Of a stretch of DNA of 6,024 nucleotides, positions 1-5,552 are shown in pieces. This DNA is from Trebonia sp. (GTDB lineage Bacteria > Actinomycetota > Actinomycetes > Streptosporangiales > Streptosporangiaceae), in contig JASHPP010000095.1 in assembly GCA_030038035.1 (NCBI GenBank), positions 1 to 6,024 of the forward strand, read 5' to 3'. Within the stretch, counting starts at the first letter, position 1; every line of letters starts with the position of its first letter. The position numbers were made by a program, and so were the translations under genes. Below the pieces are notes generated by a model. That model made no database searches. It saw only the letters and a list, made by a program, of their open reading frames with translations, and was not told the origin of the DNA.

Positions 1-460
1 GGTTGGTCGCGCGTCGCGCGATCGGATTCCACCCTTGACGCCACGATCCGCGCCAAGCGGCAAGGCCAGGCGGGCAACGGCAGGCATCGGTCGGCGCGCG
101 GTCGGGACACGGTCGGGGCACGAGGTCAGGGCGCCCGGCTGCCGGGGGCAGCCGCCGTCCCGCGCGGGCGGGGTGCTGTCAAGAAGTAACCACGTAGGAA
201 TACAAACGATTGCGCCGCCCCATTCCCGCGTGCAGGCCGGCCGGTCCCCCGCCGCAGGACGCCAGCTTCCCGAAACCCGCCGTTCACCTGCAGTTCTCGT
301 TACTTCTCAAGCAGCGACTGTGAGTTGCGCCACCCGGCGCGCGGCGATCACCTGCTCGCTATTCTCTGGACAGTTTGTCCCTGTTGGCACAGAATCAGCC
401 GGCTAGCGCGGACCCCACCGCGACCGAAGGACCTCCAGATGCCCGAACACCAGCCTGACC
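1..460. other. Upstream region without a convincing gene
   Basis: I see no supported gene here. The open frames that cross it give Arg/Ala/Pro/Ser-rich translations without recognisable motifs. The stretch 176-215 and the stretch 295-400 are less GC-rich than the rest, which suits a regulatory region in front of the phosphoesterase gene. Visible small structures are a CG-rich palindrome at 7-21, a 9-base inverted repeat pair (AGAAGTAAC at 182-190 and GTTACTTCT at 299-307), and a short dyad GGACA-GTT-TGTCC at 368-380. No good -35/-10 pair with 16-18 bp spacing could be assigned. The far left could be the flank of a gene outside the window, but nothing shows this. Confidence 0.5.
426..431 (+). 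promoter_or_regulatory. Strong Shine-Dalgarno-like site before ATG 439
   Basis: GAAGGA at 426-431 lies 7 bases before an ATG at 439, ideal spacing for a ribosome binding site. That ATG is not in the frame of the phosphoesterase, whose first in-frame ATG is at 461, about 30 bases downstream. The site may therefore serve a start that a frameshift has separated from the gene, or may be chance. No comparable site stands directly in front of 461. Confidence 0.4.
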
Positions 461-1885
461 ATGACCGTGGCGCCGGCGAGCGCGGCGGTGACGATCGCCC
501 GGCTACCCCGTTCACCCGGCGGCGCCGGCTCGGTGGCGCCGCGCGACTCATCGCTGCGCGACATCAGGCACGTGGTCCTGCTCATGCAGGAGAACAGGAG
601 CTTCGACCACTACTTCGGCACGATGCCCGGCGTGCGCGGCTACGGCGACCCGGCCGTGCTGGTCCAGGCCAACGGCAGGAGCGTCTTCTACCAGGGCGAC
701 CCGTACAACCCCGACGGCTACCTGCTGCCCTACCACCTGGACACGCTGACCACCGGCGCCCAGGCCATCCCCTCGACGAGCCACGCGTGGGCGGTCCAGC
801 ACAGCGCCTGGAACGGCGGCGCCATGGACAACTGGGTTCCCGCGCACTACGCCGCCGACGGCCCCAGGATCGGCCCGTTCACCATGGGCTACTACGAGCG
901 GCGGGACATCCCCTTCCAGTGGGCGCTGGCCGACGCCTTCACGGTGTGCGACAACTACCACTGCGCGGTGCTCGGGCCGACCCACCCCAACCGCTACGTG
1001 TGGCTGACCGGCACGATCGACCCGAACGGGCTGGCCGGCGGCCCGGCCCTCGACAACGCCGTCACCGACGGCACCTACTCCTGGACGACATACGCGGAGA
1101 ACCTCACGGACGCCGGGGTCAGCTGGAAGTGCTACCAGCAGACCGACAACTACGGCACGAACGTCCTTGAGTACTTCAAGCAGTTCCAGGCGGCGCCCAC
1201 CAGTTCCCCCCTGTACCAGAACGCGATGACCACCCAGCCGGCCGGCCAGTTCGAGATCGACGCGATGAACGACAACCTGCCGACGGTGAGCTGGATCTTC
1301 CCGACTTCCGTGCAGTCGGAGCACCCCGCCTACCTGCCCGCCGCCGGCGCCGCGTTCGTCGCGTCGAAGATCGACGCCGTCGCGGCCAACCCGCAGGTCT
1401 GGGCGAAGACCGTGTTCCTGCTCGTGTACGACGAGAACGACGGCCTCTTCGACCATGTCCCGCCGCCCGTCTCCCCGCCCGGCACCGCCGACGAATACGT
1501 CTGCCTGACCTCGCCAGGCGGCACTCCGGGCAACGGCCTGCCGGTCGGCCCCGGCTTCCGGGTCCCGTGCATCGTCGTCTCGCCGTGGACGGCCGGCGGC
1601 TGGGTCTTCAGCGAGCCGTCCGACCACACGTCGCACCTGATGTTCCTCGAGCAGGTGACCGGAGTGCCCGCGCCCAACATCAGCGCCTACCGGCGCGCGA
1701 CGATGAGCAACATGACGGGCGCGTTCCGGTTCCTGTCCTACTCGCACCCGCCGGTGCTCCCCGACACCAGCGGCCCGCTGGTTGTCGCGCAGTACACCTC
1801 GTCGCAGTATCCGCTGCCCGCGTTCCCCGGCGCGGACCAGACCCCGCCGTACCAGCCGCCGGGCCGCCGCCCGCACGTGCCGTAA
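461..1885 (+). CDS. Phospholipase C / acid phosphatase family phosphoesterase
   Basis: Predicted 474-residue metal-dependent hydrolase of phosphate esters, of the phosphoesterase family (bacterial phospholipase C and AcpA-type acid phosphatase, alkaline phosphatase fold). Seen motifs: QENRSFDHYFG at 43-53 with E44/N45 as likely metal ligands; GPTHPNRYVWLTG at 172-184 with T174 at the position of the family nucleophile; VYDENDGLFDHVPPP at 322-336 with D324, E325 and H332 as metal ligands; RVPCIVVSPW at 367-376; and SDHTS at 387-391. The catalytic set looks complete and the Pro-rich tail ends normally. Family members are usually exported by a Tat or Sec signal, yet the roughly 35 residues before the domain contain no twin-arginine motif followed by a hydrophobic stretch. 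ATG 461 is the first start in the open frame (previous stop at 404), but it lacks a close ribosome binding site; GTG 467, 488 and 533 are alternatives. The lipid or phosphate substrate cannot be told. It is transcribed separately from padR, behind a hairpin. Confidence 0.9.
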   Translation: MTVAPASAAVTIARLPRSPGGAGSVAPRDSSLRDIRHVVLLMQENRSFDHYFGTMPGVRGYGDPAVLVQANGRSVFYQGDPYNPDGYLLPYHLDTLTTGAQAIPSTSHAWAVQHSAWNGGAMDNWVPAHYAADGPRIGPFTMGYYERRDIPFQWALADAFTVCDNYHCAVLGPTHPNRYVWLTGTIDPNGLAGGPALDNAVTDGTYSWTTYAENLTDAGVSWKCYQQTDNYGTNVLEYFKQFQAAPTSSPLYQNAMTTQPAGQFEIDAMNDNLPTVSWIFPTSVQSEHPAYLPAAGAAFVASKIDAVAANPQVWAKTVFLLVYDENDGLFDHVPPPVSPPGTADEYVCLTSPGGTPGNGLPVGPGFRVPCIVVSPWTAGGWVFSEPSDHTSHLMFLEQVTGVPAPNISAYRRATMSNMTGAFRFLSYSHPPVLPDTSGPLVVAQYTSSQYPLPAFPGADQTPPYQPPGRRPHVP

Positions 1886-1898
1886 GCCCCCTTTTATT

Positions 1899-1937
1899 CA
1901 GAACGGACCGTGGTGACAGTCGCCACGGACCGTTCTG
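1899..1937 (+). terminator. Hairpin after the phosphoesterase gene
   Basis: The arms CAGAACGGACCGTGG (1899-1913) and CCACGGACCGTTCTG (1923-1937) pair over 15 positions with one central A/A mismatch and a 9-base loop. It begins 13 bases after the stop codon at 1883-1885 and is followed by the AT-rich run TATATTATTT, which partly replaces a T-tract. It probably ends phosphoesterase transcription and insulates the padR promoter, whose -35 begins 8 bases further on. A role as a protein-binding dyad is possible. Confidence 0.7.
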
Positions 1938-1945
1938 TATATTAT

Positions 1946-1974
1946 TTGCCTTGTGTATACACCGAGTGTATATT
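1946..1974 (+). promoter_or_regulatory. padR operon promoter (-35 TTGCCT, -10 TATATT)
   Basis: TTGCCT at 1946-1951 and TATATT at 1969-1974 are separated by exactly 17 bases, a close match to a housekeeping-sigma promoter. Seven bases follow the -10 before the GTG at 1982, so transcription should begin at or next to the start codon, giving a leaderless mRNA, a common arrangement in Actinobacteria. The assignment is by inspection only, but hexamers, spacing and distance to the start agree with each other. Confidence 0.72.
1956..1972. promoter_or_regulatory. Probable PadR operator (perfect 7-3-7 inverted repeat)
   Basis: TATACAC-CGA-GTGTATA is a perfect inverted repeat filling most of the spacer between the -35 and -10 and covering four bases of the -10. 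The left arm also lies in the self-complementary decamer GTGTATACAC (1953-1962). The word TGTATA occurs at 1936, 1954 and 1967. PadR-family repressors commonly bind such AT-rich dyads at their own promoters, so autorepression by steric block of RNA polymerase is the simplest reading. The binding protein is inferred from adjacency. Confidence 0.68.
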
Positions 1975-1981
1975 CGCGAGG

Positions 1982-2515
1982 GTGAGTGTCCCCCTGACCC
2001 TGCTTGGCCTGCTCGAACGCGAGCCCAGTCACGGCTATGACCTCAAGCGGGACTACGACGCCTACTTCGGGCGAGGCAAGCAACTGCCCTTCGGGCAGGT
2101 CTACGCGACGCTCGGGCGGCTGGCCCGCGACGGCAAGGTCGCCGGCGGCGAGGCCGAACCGGGCGAGGGACCGGATCGCAAGCCCTACTCGATCACCGAC
2201 GCCGGCCGGGCCGAGGTCGACGCGTGGCTGGCCGATCCGGTCGAGCCGGAGCCGCACCTGCAGACGATCCTGTTCGCGAAGGTGACGCTCGCGCTGATGC
2301 TCGGCAAGCCGGCCGCGGCGTACCTGGACAGGCAGCGCGCCGCGCACATCAGGCGGATGCGGGAGCTCACCGAACTCAAGCGGACCGGAACGCTTGTCGA
2401 CGTGCTGCTCGCCGACCATGGGCTGTTCCACCTCGAAGCGGACCTGCGCTGGATCGACCTCACGTCAGCGCGCCTGACGGAACTCGCGGCACTGCTCACC
2501 CTGGGAGAGAAATGA
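1982..2515 (+). CDS. PadR-family transcriptional regulator
   Basis: Predicted 177-residue DNA-binding regulator, normal PadR length. Residues about 5-85 form the PadR winged helix: LTLLGLLEREPSHGYDLKR at the start, the recognition-helix region around LPFGQVYATLGRLARDG (35-51), and the wing with KPYSITDAGRAEVDAWL (67-83). Residues about 93-173 are predicted helical, matching the C-terminal dimerisation helices of the PadR/Vir-type subgroup. GTG 1982 was chosen because the encoded protein then begins exactly at the family N-terminus and lies 7 bases after a -10 element; a longer reading from GTG 1910 would start inside the terminator hairpin and span the promoter. It is the first gene of an operon with an ABC ATPase and permease and overlaps the ATPase by four bases. 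It likely represses this operon and responds to a compound handled by the transporter; the ligand is unknown. Confidence 0.9.
   Translation: MSVPLTLLGLLEREPSHGYDLKRDYDAYFGRGKQLPFGQVYATLGRLARDGKVAGGEAEPGEGPDRKPYSITDAGRAEVDAWLADPVEPEPHLQTILFAKVTLALMLGKPAAAYLDRQRAAHIRRMRELTELKRTGTLVDVLLADHGLFHLEADLRWIDLTSARLTELAALLTLGEK
2503..2509 (+). promoter_or_regulatory. Ribosome binding site of the ABC ATPase gene
   Basis: GGGAGAG, inside the last codons of padR, stands just before the ATG at 2512 and supports that start over the much longer open frame reaching upstream. Spacing is short, so coupling to padR translation through the ATGA overlap probably contributes. Confidence 0.6.
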
Positions 2516-3243
2516 ACAGTCCCGTCGTGACCCGCACGCACCTGGTGGAAGCGCGCGACGTCGTCAAATCCTTCGGCCAGACCCCCGCGCTGCGCGGCGC
2601 GAGCGTGGCCGTCTGTCAGGGCGAGATCCTGGCGATCATGGGCCCGAGCGGATCCGGCAAGTCGACGCTGCTGCACTGCCTGGCCGGGATCTTCACGCCC
2701 GACCGCGGCGAGGTCTGGTTCGACGGGCAGCGCCTGGACACCCTCGGCGAGGCCGAGCGGACGCGGCTGCGCCGGACTGCCTTCGGCTTCGTGTTCCAGT
2801 TCGGGCAGCTGGTCCCCGAGCTCACCGCGGCCGACAACGTGGCGCTGCCGCTGCTGCTCAACCGGGTGGGGCGGCGGACTGCCTACCGGACGGCCGGCAC
2901 GTGGCTGGACCGGCTTGGCGTCGCGGACAAGGGCAGGCACAGGACCGGCGAGCTGTCCGGCGGCGAGGCGCAGCGTGTCGCGGTCGCGCGGGCGCTCGCG
3001 ATGGCGCCGACGGTGATCTTCGCCGACGAGCCGACCGGGTCGCTGGACTCGCTGACCGGCGAGAAGGTCATGGACCTGCTGACCGCGCTTGCCCGCGAGG
3101 CCGGGACCACGGTCGTGCTGGTCACCCACGACGCGCGGGTCGCCGCGTACGCCGACCGCCTGGTCATCGTGCGCGACGGCATGGTGTCGGTTGACCTGGG
3201 TCCCGCCGGCGAGCAGGTCTCCGCGGCGCAGGCGGCTCAGTGA
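2512..3243 (+). CDS. ABC transporter ATP-binding protein (MacB/LolD-like)
   Basis: Predicted 243-residue cytoplasmic ATPase that powers the adjacent membrane permease. All nucleotide-binding motifs are present in order: Walker A GPSGSGKST (44-52), Q-loop Gln in FVFQFGQL (Q96), signature LSGGE (148-152) followed by AQRVAVARAL, Walker B VIFADEP (168-174) with catalytic E173, D-loop SLDS (177-180) and the switch His in VTHD (H206). Length and the pattern GFVFQ...LTAADNVALPLLL match the subfamily that works with FtsX/MacB-type permeases (LolD, MacB ATPase, BceA). The ATG overlaps the padR stop as ATGA, and the gene's own stop overlaps the permease start as TGATG, so the three proteins should be made together. 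The substrate is not predictable; lipid, peptide or antibiotic efflux or extraction is typical. Confidence 0.94.
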   Translation: MNSPVVTRTHLVEARDVVKSFGQTPALRGASVAVCQGEILAIMGPSGSGKSTLLHCLAGIFTPDRGEVWFDGQRLDTLGEAERTRLRRTAFGFVFQFGQLVPELTAADNVALPLLLNRVGRRTAYRTAGTWLDRLGVADKGRHRTGELSGGEAQRVAVARALAMAPTVIFADEPTGSLDSLTGEKVMDLLTALAREAGTTVVLVTHDARVAAYADRLVIVRDGMVSVDLGPAGEQVSAAQAAQ

Positions 3244-5504
3244 TGGTCCGCCTTGGCCTGCGGCTCACCCTGCGCAGCGGCCGGGAGGCCCTCGTCCGGC
3301 TGGCGATCACCGCCGCGGCGGTCGCGGTCGGCGTCGCGCTGCTGCTCGGCGTGCTCGCCGAGTACCACGCGTTCCAGGCGAACGCCAACCAGGCCTGCTG
3401 GTCGTGCACGGGGGGCGACGGGGCGGTGCCCACACCGCTGCCGGCCAGCGGCGAGCTGTGGAACAACAGCGTGGACTTCTACCAGGGGCAGACGATCACC
3501 CGGCTGGACGTCGCCGCGCTGGCGTCGTCCGCGCCGGTGCTGCCGGGAATTGCGCGCCTGCCGGGGCCGGAGCAGTACTACGCGTCGCCCGCGCTGGCCG
3601 CGCTGCTGCGCACCGTGCCCGCCGACCAGCTCGGCGACAGGTTCCCCGGGCACCTGATCGGGACGATCGGCGACGCGGCGCTCACCGGGCCGAACGACCT
3701 GGTGATCTACATCGGGTACACGCCCGCGGGAGTCGCCGCGATCCCCGGCTCGGACTGGGTGACGTCGATCTCGACCGCGCCGGCGCCTGAGGTGTTCACG
3801 CCGTTTTTCAGGTACGCGTTCGGCGTGGGCGTGCTCGCGGTGCTGTTCCCGATGCTGGTGCTGATCGGCACCGCGACCCGGCTGGCGGCCGACCGGCGCG
3901 AGGAGCGGTTCGCCGCGCTGCGGCTGGTCGGCGGGACGCCCGCCGACATCCGGGTGATCGCGGCGGTCGAATCGGTGGCCGGCGCGTTCGGCGGCGCGGT
4001 GCTCGGGGTCGTCGTGTTCCTGCTGGCGCGGCCGTTGCTGGCCGGGGCGACGCTGACCGGCACGCGGTACTTCTCGTCGGCGGTGACCCCGACCGGCTGG
4101 GGGTACGTCGCGATGCTCGCCGGCGTGCCGGTGATCGCGGCGGTCGCGGCGCTGCTGTCGCTGCGCCGGGTGCAGCTCTCGCCGCTCGGCGTGAGCAGGC
4201 GCGCGACGCCGAAGCCGCCGACCGCGTGGCGGCTGACTGCGCTGGTGGTCGGCGTGGCCCTGTACGTCGTGGGGCTGCTGGCCACGACGCACCAGTCGAT
4301 CGGCGGGCCCGCGTACCCGGGCCTGCTGATCACCATGGCCGGCCTGGCGATCGCCGGACCGTGGCTGACCGCGCAGGCGGCCCGGCTGTTCGGCAGCGTC
4401 ACCAGGGGATCGTCGGCCCTGCTCGCGAGCCGGCGGCTGGCCGGCAACCCGAAGGCGGCCTTCCGCTCGGTGACCGGGCTCGTGCTCGCCGTCTTCCTCG
4501 GCACGATCGTGGGCACGCTCGTGCCCGCGATCAACGCGACCGAGGCATCGCCCGCCAACGCCTCGCTCAGCAACGTGCTGCTCGACCAGGTGCAGTCGTA
4601 TGCCGGTCCCTCCGGCGCCGTCACCTTGTCCGCGCGGCAGAGCCGGAAACTGGTCAGCGGGCTGAACGCTATCCCCGGGGCCACCACCTACCCGCTGTAT
4701 TCGCTGCTTGTGCCCGGCCCGCCCGGGCCGGGCGGGTCGGGCGGGCCCGGCGGGCCCGGTAACGACACCGCCGTCAGCTGCGCGGTGATGCGCGCCCTGG
4801 CCGTGCTCGGGCAGTGCGCACCGGGCGTGGCGGCGGTGCAGACGACCGACGACAGCCTGTTCAGCGACAACCCGCTCTTCAACACCAAGGCGTTCGTCGG
4901 CTCGTCCAGTGAGGTTTATACCGGCCCGCTGTCCAGCCTGCCCCTGCAGGCCGTGCTTGTCCGGGTGAACAGCCCCGCGACGCTGGAGCGGGTCCGCACG
5001 TTCCTGGCCGTGAACGCCCCGCCGCAGGTCTTCGCCGGCCCCGGAGCGGCGCCGACCCCGCTGCGGACGTTCGGCGAGACACTGGGCATCCGTCTCGGCC
5101 GGGCGGCCGTCGTGGAGAAGCTCGTGTACGCCGCGGTCGCGCTCACGCTGGTCGTGGCGGGCTGCAGCCTGGCGGTCGCGGTCGGCGGCGGGCTGGTCGA
5201 CCGCAAGCGCCCGTTCACCCTGCTGCGGGCCGGCGGCGTCCCGGTCGGCGTCCTGTCCAGGGTCGTCCTGCTCGAGGCCGCGCTCCCGCTGGCCGCCGCC
5301 ACCGTGCTGGCAGCCATCATCGCCTACCTCACGTCGGTCCTGGCCTACGTCAGGCTCGCGCCGCCCGGCACCGCGATCCCGCGGCTTGGGTACGACTATT
5401 ACGCGCTGATCGTCATCGGCCTCGTCATCGCCTTCGGGGTGATCGCGGTGACGCTGCCGCTGCTGCGCCGGATGACCGCACCCGGCAACGTCCGCTTCGA
5501 GTAG
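3243..5504 (+). CDS. FtsX/MacB-type ABC transporter permease, 10 TM
   Basis: Predicted 753-residue membrane partner of the preceding ATPase. Hydrophobic segments lie near 18-39, 192-212, 245-266, 286-306, 332-347, 358-378, 410-430, 625-647, 672-702 and 719-741. This gives two FtsX-like blocks (TM1-4 and TM7-10), each with a large external domain after its first helix (about 40-190 and 431-624), joined by two linker helices. The cytoplasmic loop RREERFAALRLVGGTPADIR (219-238) and its counterpart DRKRPFTLLRAGGVPVGVL (653-671) are the usual ATPase-coupling sites of FtsX domains. Odd points: CWSC at 52-55 just outside TM1, two further Cys at 513 and 525, and a Gly/Pro-rich insertion at 491-507. 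ATG 3243 was chosen since AGGCGG at 3230-3235 is 7 bases ahead and it overlaps the ATPase stop by one base; GTG 3240 would add one residue. No substrate can be assigned. Confidence 0.92.
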   Translation: MVRLGLRLTLRSGREALVRLAITAAAVAVGVALLLGVLAEYHAFQANANQACWSCTGGDGAVPTPLPASGELWNNSVDFYQGQTITRLDVAALASSAPVLPGIARLPGPEQYYASPALAALLRTVPADQLGDRFPGHLIGTIGDAALTGPNDLVIYIGYTPAGVAAIPGSDWVTSISTAPAPEVFTPFFRYAFGVGVLAVLFPMLVLIGTATRLAADRREERFAALRLVGGTPADIRVIAAVESVAGAFGGAVLGVVVFLLARPLLAGATLTGTRYFSSAVTPTGWGYVAMLAGVPVIAAVAALLSLRRVQLSPLGVSRRATPKPPTAWRLTALVVGVALYVVGLLATTHQSIGGPAYPGLLITMAGLAIAGPWLTAQAARLFGSVTRGSSALLASRRLAGNPKAAFRSVTGLVLAVFLGTIVGTLVPAINATEASPANASLSNVLLDQVQSYAGPSGAVTLSARQSRKLVSGLNAIPGATTYPLYSLLVPGPPGPGGSGGPGGPGNDTAVSCAVMRALAVLGQCAPGVAAVQTTDDSLFSDNPLFNTKAFVGSSSEVYTGPLSSLPLQAVLVRVNSPATLERVRTFLAVNAPPQVFAGPGAAPTPLRTFGETLGIRLGRAAVVEKLVYAAVALTLVVAGCSLAVAVGGGLVDRKRPFTLLRAGGVPVGVLSRVVLLEAALPLAAATVLAAIIAYLTSVLAYVRLAPPGTAIPRLGYDYYALIVIGLVIAFGVIAVTLPLLRRMTAPGNVRFE
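4713..4763 (+). repeat. Gly/Pro repeat tract in the permease's second external domain
   Basis: A run of C/G triplets encodes PGPPGPGGSGGPGGPGN (residues 491-507), a collagen-like, probably disordered loop. The DNA can fold strongly: CCCGCCC (4718-4724) pairs with GGGCGGG (4730-4736), and GGGCCCGG recurs within 4743-4759. Such tracts tend to vary in length by replication slippage. In the protein it lies in the external domain between TM7 and TM8, just before the Cys pair at 513 and 525. Confidence 0.75.
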
Positions 5505-5506
5505 GG

Positions 5507-5543
5507 GCTCCGGTCTGGCCCCGGGCCGGGGCCAGACCGGAGC
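5507..5543. terminator. Bidirectional terminator between convergent genes
   Basis: GCTCCGGTCTGGCCCC (5507-5522) and GGGGCCAGACCGGAGC (5528-5543) form a perfect 16-bp stem with a 5-base loop. It starts 2 bases after the permease stop and ends 9 bases before the stop of the minus-strand gene, so it can serve both. There is no T-tract on either side, as is common for strong GC-rich terminators in Actinobacteria. Confidence 0.87.
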
Positions 5544-5552
5544 GACGAGGGG

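Noticed and set aside
7..21. CG-rich palindrome as a terminator of a gene to the left
   Set aside because: The arms are separated by one base, so a hairpin would lose several pairs, and no upstream gene is visible.
177..182. Minus-strand TTGACA as a -35 element
   Set aside because: No acceptable -10 lies 16-18 bases further on the minus strand, and there is no minus-strand gene to drive.
35..406. 123-codon open frame on the plus strand
   Set aside because: Translation is Arg/Ala/Ser/Pro-rich without family motifs and has no clear ribosome site; open frames of this size are expected by chance in such GC-rich DNA.
439..1170. Open frame from the well-placed ATG at 439
   Set aside because: Its Arg-rich product is an off-frame reading of the phosphoesterase, which has complete catalytic motifs in the other frame. 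Kept only as a hint of a frame or start problem.
548..1876. 442-codon open frame antisense to the phosphoesterase
   Set aside because: Val/Arg/Gly-rich mirror reading caused by G/C third positions of the real gene; no motifs.
1910..1981. Upstream extension of padR to GTG 1910
   Set aside because: It would begin inside the terminator hairpin and translate through the promoter and operator; the added residues match nothing in the PadR family.
2224..2511. Upstream extension of the ABC ATPase frame
   Set aside because: It overlaps padR off frame and adds an Arg/Ala-rich segment; ATG 2512 has a ribosome site and gives the normal ATPase length.
3237..4292. 351-codon open frame antisense to the permease
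   Set aside because: Arg/His/Gln-rich composition typical of an antisense shadow; the plus strand has a coherent membrane protein.
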